Origin: DATLLN01 sp963797175
GTDB taxonomy: Bacteria; Actinomycetota; Thermoleophilia; Gaiellales; JAICJC01
Assembly (NCBI GenBank): GCA_963797175.1
Contig: CAWCOL010000009.1
Span: 1,178,001 to 1,242,000, forward strand
Length of the DNA stretch: 64,000 bases
Direction of reading: 5' to 3'
Part shown: positions 9,768 through 17,665 of the stretch, in pieces
Position numbering within the stretch: the stretch's first letter is position 1
Layout of the letters: each line of letters opens with the position of its first letter
Notes under the pieces: model-generated
The model's input: the letters and a program-made list of their open reading frames with translations, nothing else
The model's database searches: none
What the model was told of the DNA's origin: nothing
Translations under genes and position numbers: made by a program

Positions 9768-9849
9768 CTGATTCCGATCTGGTGAACATGCGGTAACCGG
9801 TCACCCTGCGGGGTGTCCGGGCGGCCTCGGGTGTGCGAGGGTGCGCCCG

Positions 9850-11853
9850 ATGTCGCTCCCACGACGAGGCCTCCTCAGGCGGCTCCCGTTGCTCCTCGCC
9901 GTGGCCGGCCTGCTGGCCGCCGCCGGCGCCGCGCAGGCCGCCGACTCGCTGCCCGACTACGCGGTGGACACGTTCGCGCGCTCCCAGCTGAACGGCTTCG
10001 GGGTCGCGGACATGGGCGGCCCCTACATCTACGACGGGCCGCACAGCGACTTCGCCGTCGCCGCGGGCAACGCCTGGATGTGGCTGCGCGACTCGGACCC
10101 GCGCCGCGCGGTGCTGCCGAACGCCCCGGCCCACGACCTGGTCGCGGGCACCAGCATCAGCCTCGGCCAGCTGCCCTCCGGCGGCACCGTCTCGGTCGGC
10201 ATCGTCGCCCGCGGCGGCTTCACCGACGCCGACCCCTCCTACCGCGGCGTCGTCCAGGTCGGCCCCGACGGCACCGCGATCGCCTCGGTCAAGGCCGTCA
10301 CCGGCGGCATCCCCCGGATCGTCGGCGACCCGGCGACGCTGCCCTTCAAGGTGCTGCCCGGCAACGTCTACGCGATGCGGCTCTCGGTGCAGGGCGCCGA
10401 CCCGACCACGCTCACGCTGACCGTCTTCCCCGCCGGCACCGACGCGCCCGAGTCCCAGATCACGGTGACGGACGCGACGCCGGCGCTGCAGGGCACGGGC
10501 CTGTTCGGCCTGCGCGCGCGGGCCAGCTACGGCACCCGCGACCTGCCGCTGCTGGTCGGCTTCGGGCCGCTCGAGGTCTCCGCCCCGCCGGGCGCGGGCG
10601 ACGACACCGACCCGCCCAGCACGCCGGCCGGCCTCGCCGTCACCTCGATCAGCGGCAACGGCGCCACCGTCTCCTGGACGCCCTCGGTGGACAACGTCGG
10701 CGTCAGCCGCTACCAGGTCACCGTGGACGGCACGACCCGGCAGACGGCGACCGCCTCGCTGACGCTGTTCGACCTCTCGTGCGCGACGTCCCACGACGTC
10801 AGCGTCACCGCCGAGGACGCGGCCGGCAACGAGTCGGGCGCGGCGACCGGCAGCTTCACCACCGCATCCTGCGGCGGTGACGGCGGCGGCGTGCCCGACG
10901 GCGCCCTGCCCGTGACCGACTTCGGCGCCACGCCCGGCGACGCCAGCGACGACACGCAGGCGTTCCACGCGGCGCTCCTCGCCGCCGCCGCCCGCGGCCG
11001 CGTGGTGGTCGTCCCGGCGGGCACGTACCGGCTGCTCAACCTGACCTGGGTCTCCGGCGTCGAGATGGTCACGCAGCCCGGCGTCACCTTCGCCAGCGGC
11101 GGCGAGCGGGGCGCCGTGCCCGGCTCGCTGATGGTGCTGGACGGCGTCTCCAACGTCCACCTGCGGAGCGCCGACGGCGGCTACGCGGTGTTCAACATCG
11201 ACGCCGCCGCCACCGGGGGCAACCACGACGACCGCGCCATCGCCGTGCGCGGCGTGTCCGACTTCAGCCTGGCGGACATCGAGGTCGTGATGAACAACTC
11301 GCACACCGACAGCAGCGCGCCGACGCAGAGCTCGTCCGGCATCCGCTTCGCGCCCAACCTGGCCGTACCCGCCCACGACGGCACGATCAGCCACGTCCGC
11401 GGGGTCAACGCGCCCTACGGATACGGCACGATCGAGATGAACGCGGGCTCCGACATCACCTTCGACGACATCGCCGCCGAGGGCGGCATCGCCCTGCGGA
11501 TCGAGCTGATGCGCGACATCAGCGGCGTGCGGGCGACGGACATCACCGGCACCAACTGCAAGTCGGCGCTCTCCTATTCGGTGCACCGCTTCCGGCTGAC
11601 GGACGCCGTGGCCAGCGGGGTCACGTCGAACTCGTGCCAGTACGGGATCACGGTGAAGAGCGACGGCGGGGCGTTCGCGGGCGACCGGATCGACGGCGCG
11701 ACCGTGCGTGGCGGGGCCACCGCGCAGGTCGTCCTGCCCGGCTCGTGGCCGGCCGGCGTCAGCTTCCCCTGGTCGATCGGGCCGTCCAAGGGCTGCACCG
11801 ACAACGAGTCACATGGGAGCGTTCCAATCAACGCGCTCTCCTGTGTGATGTAG
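9850..11853 (+). CDS. Secreted right-handed beta-helix protein with a fibronectin type III domain
   Basis: About 667 residues. The signal peptide is arginine-rich then hydrophobic (MSLPRRGLLRRLPLLLAVAG, cleavage near AAQAADS). Residues about 30-250 form an all-beta domain like LamG/glycan-binding modules. Residues about 258-345 are a fibronectin type III domain (PPSTPAGLAVTSISGNGATV onward). From about 360 comes a pectate-lyase-3-type beta-helix, opening with VTDFGATPGDASDDTQAFHA, the usual entry motif of GH28/Pectate_lyase_3 proteins. The role is probably extracellular polysaccharide binding or cleavage; the substrate is unknown. The ORF can also start at GTG 9841, three codons upstream. No carbohydrate transport genes are nearby. 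Confidence 0.7.
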   Translation: MSLPRRGLLRRLPLLLAVAGLLAAAGAAQAADSLPDYAVDTFARSQLNGFGVADMGGPYIYDGPHSDFAVAAGNAWMWLRDSDPRRAVLPNAPAHDLVAGTSISLGQLPSGGTVSVGIVARGGFTDADPSYRGVVQVGPDGTAIASVKAVTGGIPRIVGDPATLPFKVLPGNVYAMRLSVQGADPTTLTLTVFPAGTDAPESQITVTDATPALQGTGLFGLRARASYGTRDLPLLVGFGPLEVSAPPGAGDDTDPPSTPAGLAVTSISGNGATVSWTPSVDNVGVSRYQVTVDGTTRQTATASLTLFDLSCATSHDVSVTAEDAAGNESGAATGSFTTASCGGDGGGVPDGALPVTDFGATPGDASDDTQAFHAALLAAAARGRVVVVPAGTYRLLNLTWVSGVEMVTQPGVTFASGGERGAVPGSLMVLDGVSNVHLRSADGGYAVFNIDAAATGGNHDDRAIAVRGVSDFSLADIEVVMNNSHTDSSAPTQSSSGIRFAPNLAVPAHDGTISHVRGVNAPYGYGTIEMNAGSDITFDDIAAEGGIALRIELMRDISGVRATDITGTNCKSALSYSVHRFRLTDAVASGVTSNSCQYGITVKSDGGAFAGDRIDGATVRGGATAQVVLPGSWPAGVSFPWSIGPSKGCTDNESHGSVPINALSCVM

Positions 11854-11895
11854 CACGCAAATCCGAACGCCCGCGCCTCGCATAGTTCTTCCAGG

Positions 11896-12666
11896 ATGGA
11901 GGGTGCAGTGTCAACGGCGGACCGCGACCGCTCGTTCTGGGCGGAGAACGCGGCGCGCTACGACGGCACCGTCACCCGGCGCTGGCTGCTCTACCACGAC
12001 CGCGTCTTCCTGCCCTTCCTGCGCGGGCTGCCGGCCGCCGACCAGGGCACCCGGGTGCTGGACGTGGGCTGCGGGACCGGCATCCTCACGCTGGCGCTGG
12101 CCGAGGCCGGCTTCCGGGTTGACGCCTTCGACAACTCGCCCGACATGCTGGCGATCGCCCGGCGCAAGGCGGAGGAGCGGGGCGTCGCCGACCGGATCAC
12201 GTTCCACCAGGGCGACGCGGCCGCCCTGCCCTTCGCCGACGCCTCGTTCCACGGCGTCACCAGCCAGCGGATGCTGCACCACCTGGACGACCCGCGGCCG
12301 GTGCTGAACCAGCTGGCGCGCGTGCTCGAGCCGGGCGGCTTCCTCTACGTCTGCGACGAGACCACCGACCGCACGCCGCTGCGGCGGCTGGGGCGGCGGG
12401 TGCGCGACCGCTGGTGGGCGCTGCGCGGCCGCTCGCGGACGCCGGTGCTGGTGCAGGCGCCGGACGAGCACGCCCACGCCTCGTCGGTGATCGTCGGCAC
12501 CATCGCGGCCGGCGGCGTCGACGTCCGCGCGCGCTACGTGACGAACCTGCCGCAGATCCGCAAGCTCTCGCCACGGCTCCGCTACGGGATCACCCAGGTC
12601 GTGTCGTTTCCGTGGCGGAACAGCACCGGCGACGTCGTCTTCGTGTTCGGCCGAAAGCCAGGCTGA
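11896..12666 (+). CDS. Class I SAM-dependent methyltransferase
   Basis: A 256-residue Rossmann-fold methyltransferase. Motif I is VLDVGCGTGILTLALAEAGF (about residues 50-70), the acidic motif II is VDAFDNSPDMLAIARR, the substrate-side motif is GDAAALPFADASFHGVTSQ, and motif III is VLEPGGFLYVCDE. It resembles UbiE/Methyltransf_11 enzymes. The substrate cannot be told: no quinone or antibiotic genes are adjacent. ATG 11896 follows GGATGGAGG-like sequence; an internal start a few codons later is possible. The gene sits alone between two secreted-protein genes on the same strand. Confidence 0.8.
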   Translation: MEGAVSTADRDRSFWAENAARYDGTVTRRWLLYHDRVFLPFLRGLPAADQGTRVLDVGCGTGILTLALAEAGFRVDAFDNSPDMLAIARRKAEERGVADRITFHQGDAAALPFADASFHGVTSQRMLHHLDDPRPVLNQLARVLEPGGFLYVCDETTDRTPLRRLGRRVRDRWWALRGRSRTPVLVQAPDEHAHASSVIVGTIAAGGVDVRARYVTNLPQIRKLSPRLRYGITQVVSFPWRNSTGDVVFVFGRKPG

Positions 12667-12706
12667 GCGAGCAGGAGACTGCCCGCCGACGCCGTAGAGG
12701 GTTCGG

Positions 12707-14365
12707 ATGGGCGGCGGGTCGAGACGGCGATGGGCGCGAGCGGCGGCGGTGCTCGCCGTGCTGGTCGCGCTGGCGGCCGCGGCGTCGCCCGAGTCCGGCG
12801 TGGCGGCGCCGGTGACCTGCACGATCACCGGCACCCAGAACGACGACACGCTGAACGGCACGGCCGGGCCGGACGTGATCTGCGGCCTCGGCGGCGACGA
12901 CGTCATCAACGGCCTGGGCGGCAACGACGTGCTGGTCGGCGGCCCCGGCAACGACACGCTGGACGGCGGGCCGGGCGAGGACACGGCCGACTACAGCGAC
13001 TCGGCGGCGGCGGTCACCGTCAGCCTGGCCACGGGCCGGGCGAGCGGCGACGGGTCGGACACGCTGGCGAACGTCGAGGACGTGACCGGCTCGAACTTCG
13101 CCGACCACCTCACCGGCGACGCCTCGGCCAACCTGCTGGACGGCGGCTCCGGCGACGACACGATCCGCGGCGCGGCGCCGCCCACGACGGGCAGGCTCGT
13201 CTACGACGGCGTGGACGGCGGCAACTTCGACATCTACACCAAGCTGCCGTGCCTGTGCACGCGCACGCGGGTGACGAGCGCCCCCGATCCCGACTTCGCG
13301 CCGGCATGGTCGCCGAACGGGGCGCGGATCGCGTTCACCAGCCGCCGCGGCGGCAACTACGACCTCTACCTGATCAACGCGGACGGCACCGGCCTGCGGC
13401 GGCTGACCAGCGCGCCCGGGTTCGACGGGTTCCCGTCGTGGTCGCCGGACGGGACGCGGATCGCGTTCGAGAGCAGCCGCACCGGCGGGAACCTCGACAT
13501 CTGGGTGATCAACGCCGACCCGCCCGCCGACCCGCTGCGGCTGACCTCCGACCCCGCGATCGACGGCCTGCCGGCGTGGTCGCCCGACGGGCGGCGGATC
13601 GCGTTCGACTCGAACCGCACCGGCGGCTACGAGATCTGGGTGCTGGCGCGGCGCGGCCTCTCCGGGCCGACGCGGATCACGGCGAACAGCGAGCGCGACG
13701 TGCAGCCCAGCTGGTCGCCGGACGGCCGCAGGCTGCTGTTCGTCCACTACTCCGGCGGGCCGCACATCTACGCGCGGACGCTGGCGACGGGGGCGGCCGT
13801 GCGGCTGACCAGCGGCACGTCGTACCAGCCGTCGTTCAGCCCGGACGGCTCGTCGGTGCTGTACGCGGGGGCGCGGACGAGCCTGGAGCTGCTGCTGCGC
13901 TCGGCGACGGGGACGGTGCAGACGCTGACATCGAACTCGACGCTGGACGAGCTGGCGCGCGCGTCCGCGGAGTGCGACGGGCCGTGCGACGGCGGGCCGG
14001 GCGACACGCTGATCGGCGGGCTCGGCGACGACACGCTGCTGGCATCGGGCGCGAGCACGGTCAGCGGCGGCGCCGGCAACGACATCCTGCTCGGCGGGCA
14101 CGGCTCGGACACGATCTCGGGCGGCGACGGTGACGACCGGCTGATCGGCGGCGGCGGCACGGACGCCCTGTCCGGCGGCCCCGGCAACGACTCGCTCAGC
14201 ATCCTCGACCGCTCAGGCGGCGACAGCGCCGACGGCGGCACGGGGACGGACTGGTGCGAGGCGGACGCCGGGCGAGCCGCGCATCTCGTGCGAGCGGTGA
14301 CCGGGTTGCGAGAGAGGTGTGCTGATTCTGCGCCGAAGCGCCGCGCCAGAATGATTGGACTCTGA
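12707..14365 (+). CDS. Exported RTX-repeat protein with TolB-like beta-propeller
   Basis: About 552 residues. The N-terminal signal sequence (hydrophobic AAAVLAVLVALAAAASPES) is followed by RTX nonapeptides (GGDDVINGLGGNDVLVGG, then PGNDTLDGG). Next come about five PD40/TolB-like blades between residues 165 and 400, each carrying a (W/F)SPDG-type turn such as PSWSPDGTRIAFESS and PAWSPDGRRIAFDSN. A second RTX block (GGAGNDILLGGHGSDTISGG) forms the C-terminal region. RTX repeats bind calcium and fold outside the cell, so this is a surface or secreted protein. A propeller nested between two RTX blocks is unusual but seen in actinobacteria. Function unknown. The tandem repeats explain local DNA repetition here. 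Confidence 0.8.
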   Translation: MGGGSRRRWARAAAVLAVLVALAAAASPESGVAAPVTCTITGTQNDDTLNGTAGPDVICGLGGDDVINGLGGNDVLVGGPGNDTLDGGPGEDTADYSDSAAAVTVSLATGRASGDGSDTLANVEDVTGSNFADHLTGDASANLLDGGSGDDTIRGAAPPTTGRLVYDGVDGGNFDIYTKLPCLCTRTRVTSAPDPDFAPAWSPNGARIAFTSRRGGNYDLYLINADGTGLRRLTSAPGFDGFPSWSPDGTRIAFESSRTGGNLDIWVINADPPADPLRLTSDPAIDGLPAWSPDGRRIAFDSNRTGGYEIWVLARRGLSGPTRITANSERDVQPSWSPDGRRLLFVHYSGGPHIYARTLATGAAVRLTSGTSYQPSFSPDGSSVLYAGARTSLELLLRSATGTVQTLTSNSTLDELARASAECDGPCDGGPGDTLIGGLGDDTLLASGASTVSGGAGNDILLGGHGSDTISGGDGDDRLIGGGGTDALSGGPGNDSLSILDRSGGDSADGGTGTDWCEADAGRAAHLVRAVTGLRERCADSAPKRRARMIGL

Positions 14366-14570
14366 CCCCGTTCACTGGTCAGGCGACGGTCGGACCGCGG
14401 AGCGGTTGCGCAGCGGTCATGGAACTCGGCACGCCGTCGGCGACAGGTATGGCCGCTCCGTCACGGGTACGTGCCAGGCGGATGCGGAAGCGCACCGAGG
14501 CGCCGCGGCCACACGACCGGGCTCTGACCCCCTGTCGTGGTTCTGCAACGTTCGTGCCGGAAGCGTCGCG
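14366..14570. other. Intergenic region between convergent genes
   Basis: About 200 bp between the RTX/propeller gene and the end of the MauE/MauD-like operon. It contains a near-repeat of CTCTGACCCC near 14360 and 14522 but no convincing gene or strong hairpin. Confidence 0.4.
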
Positions 14571-15011
14571 CTATGCCGGGGCGATCTGGAGCGAGCCCAG
14601 CACGCTGTTGACGCCCGGCATCAGCGCCCGCGCCTCGCCGTCCGAGCCGAGCACCACGTAGAGGGCGAAGGCGCGGCCGGCGTCCGTGAAGAACTGCTGG
14701 TAGCCCGCCTGGCCGGGCCTGCGGCGGAGCATGTGCGACGGCTCGGCCTGCCAGGGATCGACGGCCGCCGGCTGCGGGTGGTCGAACAGCGGCTGGCCCG
14801 CCATCGCCGACTCGTACTCGCAGAGCACCATCAGCGCACCGCCCGGCCCGAGCTGCGCCGCCGTCGCCAGCGCGAAGTCGCCGTCGTCCGGCGCCAGTGC
14901 GCCGTTGGCCGCGTGCAGCACCGGCTGCGCGTCGGGATCGGGCCGGCGGTAGATCCGCCCCTCCCAGCCCGGCGGCAGCACCACCTCGATGCCGTGCGCC
15001 GCTAGCGCCAT
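14571..15011 (-). CDS. Hypothetical protein, last gene of the Mau-like operon
   Basis: About 146 residues, beginning MALAAHGIEVVLPPGWEGRI. A central segment HAANGALAPDDGDFA and a C-terminal FFTDAGRAFALYVVLGSDGE suggest a soluble alpha/beta protein; the VVLPPGWEGRI opening resembles small PsbP/Mog1-like folds. I do not recognise the family. The ATG at 15011 overlaps the probable stop of the preceding membrane protein, so it belongs to the same transcript. No signal peptide or membrane span is visible. Its conservation with the MauE/MauD-like genes could be checked by neighbourhood search. Confidence 0.6.
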   Translation of the reverse strand: MALAAHGIEVVLPPGWEGRIYRRPDPDAQPVLHAANGALAPDDGDFALATAAQLGPGGALMVLCEYESAMAGQPLFDHPQPAAVDPWQAEPSHMLRRRPGQAGYQQFFTDAGRAFALYVVLGSDGEARALMPGVNSVLGSLQIAPA

Positions 15012-15603
15012 GCCACCGCCACCGCCCGGCGAGCACGGCCGGCACACAGGCGACCGCGACGAGCGTCGCGCGGCGGGCGAGCGGCTCCAGCCGCTCCAGC
15101 ATGCCGTCCACGCGGATCAGATCGACCGGCCGCCGCACCCAGCGGCCAGGCACCACCGACGCCGCCCGCACCGCACCGAAGACGCCGCCGATCAGCGCGC
15201 CCCACCCGGCCGAGCCGGACAGCGCGGCGGCGGCGAGCATCGCGTAGACCGCCGACGTCGTCACCACCGTGACCACGCCCAGCCCCAGCTGGAAACCGAA
15301 CCCGACGCCGTACACCCAGCCCCGGTAGCGGCCCAGCCACCGCTCGTCCACCTGGCGGCGCGGCGACGGCAGCCGCAGGCCGCCCAGCCGCAGGTCGAAC
15401 GCGAGACCGGCCGTCGCGACGACGGCCAACAGCAACGCGGCCCAGCGGGAGCCGATCGCCTCGGCCGGGATCGAGCCGGCCGCTCCCAGCACGCCGCCGA
15501 TCAGCGCGCCGCCGGCGACCGCGCCCAGCGCGAACCACCCCGCCGTGACTCCCCATCGCGCGTGACGGCCCGACTCACCGAGCCGGGTGATGCTGCCCAG
15601 CAT
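15002..15603 (-). CDS. Polytopic membrane protein of the Mau-like operon
   Basis: About 200 residues with five or six hydrophobic spans: AGWFALGAVAGGALIGGVLG, WAALLLAVVATAGLAF, GVGFGFQLGLGVVTVVTT, SAVYAMLAAAAL, WGALIGGVFGAVRAA and ATLVAVACVPAVLA. The glycine-rich spans and operon position next to thioredoxin-like and MauE-like genes recall CcdA/DsbD-type electron carriers, but no cysteine pair is obvious, so this is only a suggestion. The frame runs on past the expected end. One base removed near 15020 gives stop TAG at 15004-15002, overlapping the next ATG. ATG 15603 is ten bases after a 24-codon ORF. Confidence 0.6.
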
Positions 15604-15612
15604 CGACGCCCC

Positions 15613-15687
15613 TCAGGGCGACCACGCCGACCGCAGCCCGGCGGCGAGCGCCAGGGCCACGCCGGCGGCGACGATCACCGGCCCCAT
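15613..15687 (-). CDS. 24-residue single-span membrane peptide
   Basis: ATG at 15687 overlaps the MauD-like stop (TGATG) and is preceded by AGGAGG inside that gene's end, an excellent ribosome site. The product, MGPVIVAAGVALALAAGLRS plus four residues, is one short hydrophobic helix. Its place between two operon members with tight coupling argues that it is translated, perhaps as a small accessory subunit. No homologue is recognised. It is too short for most gene callers. Confidence 0.4.
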   Translation of the reverse strand: MGPVIVAAGVALALAAGLRSAWSP

Positions 15688-16379
15688 CACACCTCCTCGG
15701 CGTCGTCCGCGCGGTACAGACTGGGATCGCCGGCCCGGATGCCCGCGGCCGCGAGCTCGCGCTCGACGCGATCATGGTCGTCGGGCATGCGGCGGGCAGC
15801 GTCCTCGGCATCGAGCAGCGCGTCACGCAGCAGCGACGAGACCTGATCCCAGGTGCGGGCCGCGCCCTCGCCCTCGATCGTGCCCGACTCGCCCGAGACG
15901 AGCACGAAGTACGGCGCCAGCGGCACCCGGTAGTCGTCCCACGCCTGCGAGGACATGACCACGGCCAGCCCGTCCGGCGCCAGCTCGCGGAGCTTCGCCG
16001 GGCTCTCCATCTCGGGCCCGCGCGTGACCGCGACCACCCGCACGCCGTCCGGCGCCGGCTCGTCGCGGAGCGCCTGCCAGAAGCCGCCGCAGATCGTGCA
16101 GCCGCTGGTCAGGAACGCCAGCAGCGTCCGCGTCCCCGGCGCCGTGACGGCCAGCTGGACGGCATCGCCGCGCAACGTCGCCCCGGTCACGTCGGCCGGA
16201 GCGGGGACGTCGTCCCGCGGCTCGGCCAGTGCCAGGTCGCGCGCCGGCCGCTGCGGCTCGGCGACGCCACCGCCTGCCTCCAGCCGGCGCAGGATCTCGG
16301 CGTGGCTCCGCAGCAGGCCGACCACCAGCGCGGCGAGCAGCACCAGCAGCACCGTCTCGACGGCGACGAGCGCGGTCAC
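15687..16379 (-). CDS. MauD-like membrane-anchored thioredoxin-fold protein
   Basis: A 230-residue protein. An N-terminal membrane anchor (VAVETVLLVLLAALVVGLLR) is followed by a periplasm-type thioredoxin domain with the redox motif TSGCTICGGFW (CxxC, about residue 93). MauD has this architecture and is needed to form the many disulfides of the methylamine dehydrogenase light chain. It starts six bases after the stop of the MauA-like Cys-rich gene and ends overlapping a small peptide ORF. The C-terminal 40 residues are charged. The role as disulfide carrier for the upstream Cys-rich protein is inferred from family and context. Confidence 0.75.
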   Translation of the reverse strand: MTALVAVETVLLVLLAALVVGLLRSHAEILRRLEAGGGVAEPQRPARDLALAEPRDDVPAPADVTGATLRGDAVQLAVTAPGTRTLLAFLTSGCTICGGFWQALRDEPAPDGVRVVAVTRGPEMESPAKLRELAPDGLAVVMSSQAWDDYRVPLAPYFVLVSGESGTIEGEGAARTWDQVSSLLRDALLDAEDAARRMPDDHDRVERELAAAGIRAGDPSLYRADDAEEV

Positions 16380-16385
16380 CGGCGA

Positions 16386-17024
16386 TCACCCATAGCCGCC
16401 GCCCCCGCCGCCGAACAGCCCGGTGTACGCCGACTGCACGTCGCTCGCCAGGCACGGCACGTCGTGGCCGCAGGTCGCGTTCTCGGTGAACGTCGTGCAG
16501 CCGCACACGCCGGGGTAGATCCGGCACGGGTTCTCGCACTTGATCACCCGGCAGACCACCTCCGTCGTCTGCGACACCTGGGTGTTGCACTGCCCGTAGC
16601 GGAACACGTTGCAGCACGTCGAGCGATGCGAGCACGACCCCCCGGCGCACGAGCAGCCGTTGGGGCACCGCTCGCCCGGCTTGCGGTTGCAGTCGATGTA
16701 GTAGCGCACGCCCTCGGTGTGGCAGATGTTCGTGCCGGTGTAGTTCGTGCACTTCCACCAGCCGCCGATGAAGGTGTAGGCGGGACAGGCGTTGACGCCG
16801 CCGTTGATGACGCAGCAGAACTCGGTCCAGCCATCGCAGCAGAGCCCGCGGCCGCCGCAGCCCGAGCAGGTGATGACGGCCATCGCCGTCCCCGGCCGCA
16901 GCAGGTAGCGGAGCGGCCCCACGGCGACGGCCGAGCCCGCGACCGCGAGGCGCACCAGGAGGCCGCGGCGCGACATCCGCCGCTCGAGCATCCGCGAGGT
17001 CGCGTTGGCGAACCGCCCGCTCAC
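16386..17024 (-). CDS. Tat-exported Cys-rich protein resembling methylamine dehydrogenase light chain (MauA)
   Basis: About 212 residues with 24 cysteines in the last 165. The N-terminus has a twin-arginine signal (MSRRGLLVRLAVAGSAVAVG), as MauA does. The mature part contains WWKCTNYTGTNIC, YYIDCNRKPGERCPNGCSC and STCCNVFRYGQCN, comparable in style to the six-disulfide MauA chain whose two tryptophans form TTQ. Tryptophans here occur in DGWTEFCC and GGWWKC; whether they can pair as TTQ is unknown. GTG 17024 overlaps the MauE-like stop as GTGA, so I chose it over ATG 16991. The tail ends in a glycine run. No large-subunit (MauB-type) propeller gene is in the operon. This is a distant similarity, not a proven homologue. 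Confidence 0.55.
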   Translation of the reverse strand: MSGRFANATSRMLERRMSRRGLLVRLAVAGSAVAVGPLRYLLRPGTAMAVITCSGCGGRGLCCDGWTEFCCVINGGVNACPAYTFIGGWWKCTNYTGTNICHTEGVRYYIDCNRKPGERCPNGCSCAGGSCSHRSTCCNVFRYGQCNTQVSQTTEVVCRVIKCENPCRIYPGVCGCTTFTENATCGHDVPCLASDVQSAYTGLFGGGGGGYG

Positions 17025-17587
17025 GCCTCGCCTCCCGCCGCCTCGGCCCGGTAGGAGAGCAGCACCGCCGGCAGCGTCTCGAGCGCCGCCACCACCAGGG
17101 CGACGCAGGCGGCGAGGCCGAGCAGCAGCGGCACGGCCGTGGCCGGCGACGCGCCGACCAGATCGGGGAGGGACGACGCGCCGGCCACCACGCCGATCAG
17201 CGCCGCACCCGCCAGCAGCACGTCGATCCCCGCGTGCAGGGCATGGGGCGGCGGCTCGTCCGCGCCGCCGATGCAGCCGCAGCTTGCGGGAGGCTCGGGC
17301 AGCCGCGCCGCCGCCAGCACGAACGCCGCCAGCGCCAGGTAGAGCACCGCCATCGCCAGGCAGGCCGCCCGCACCGGGTCGAGCAGGCAGACGAGGCCGA
17401 CGGCCACCTCCACGCACGCCAGGAGCCGCACCGCGGCCACGCCACCGGGGAGGCCGACCGCGGCCAGCGCCGCGGCAGCAGCATCCGGCCGCCGCAGCTT
17501 CGGCAGCCCCGCGACCAGCAGGACGCCGGCGGCGACGGACACGGCGACTCCGGTCACATCGGGATCAAGACCACCCACCCCCGCCAC
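17021..17587 (-). CDS. MauE/DoxX-family redox-associated membrane protein
   Basis: About 188 residues with four main transmembrane helices (GVAVSVAAGVLLVAGLPKL, VRLLACVEVAVGLVCLL, ACLAMAVLYLALAAFVLAAA, VPLLLGLAACVALVVAALE). The loop ASCGCIGGADEPPPHALHA holds the Cys pair typical of MauE, the quinone-linked membrane partner in light-chain maturation. The ORF extends to ATG 17656, but that start would run through a terminator hairpin (17626-17653), so a GTG at 17587, 17578 or 17557 is preferred; I give the longest. It opens the operon MauE - MauA-like - MauD - small peptide - membrane protein - hypothetical. Confidence 0.7.
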   Translation of the reverse strand: MAGVGGLDPDVTGVAVSVAAGVLLVAGLPKLRRPDAAAAALAAVGLPGGVAAVRLLACVEVAVGLVCLLDPVRAACLAMAVLYLALAAFVLAAARLPEPPASCGCIGGADEPPPHALHAGIDVLLAGAALIGVVAGASSLPDLVGASPATAVPLLLGLAACVALVVAALETLPAVLLSYRAEAAGGEA

Positions 17588-17625
17588 CGTACCAACGGGC
17601 CCCGACGGAGCACCGAGCGGAGCAC

Positions 17626-17653
17626 GGGGCGGGCCGGCGTTCCGGCCCGCCCC
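17626..17653 (-). terminator. Strong hairpin terminator of the M43 metalloprotease gene
   Basis: GGGGCGGGCCGG at 17626-17637 and CCGGCCCGCCCC at 17642-17653 form a perfect 12-bp stem with a CGTT loop, 13 bases beyond the protease stop. No U tract. It separates the protease from the MauE-like operon. Confidence 0.65.
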
Positions 17654-17665
17654 CATGTGCCCGCG

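Noticed and set aside
9490..11586. Long minus-strand ORF (698 codons) opposite the beta-helix gene
   Set aside because: Composition is an antisense shadow (Val/Arg/His/Ala/Gly-rich, no motif); the plus strand has a signal peptide and recognisable domains.
12820..14230. DNA tandem repeats or CRISPR-like array
   Set aside because: Repetition is explained by RTX nonapeptides and propeller blades in one coding frame; no direct repeats with uniform spacers. No CRISPR array is seen anywhere in the window.
14360..14530. Repeated CTCTGACCCC as a possible element end
   Set aside because: Ten-base match only, with no transposase, inverted terminal repeat or target duplication.
14571..17587. Functional methylamine dehydrogenase operon
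   Set aside because: No large-subunit (MauB-type) gene, no amicyanin and no MauG; similarity of the Cys-rich protein to MauA is only in style and signal type.
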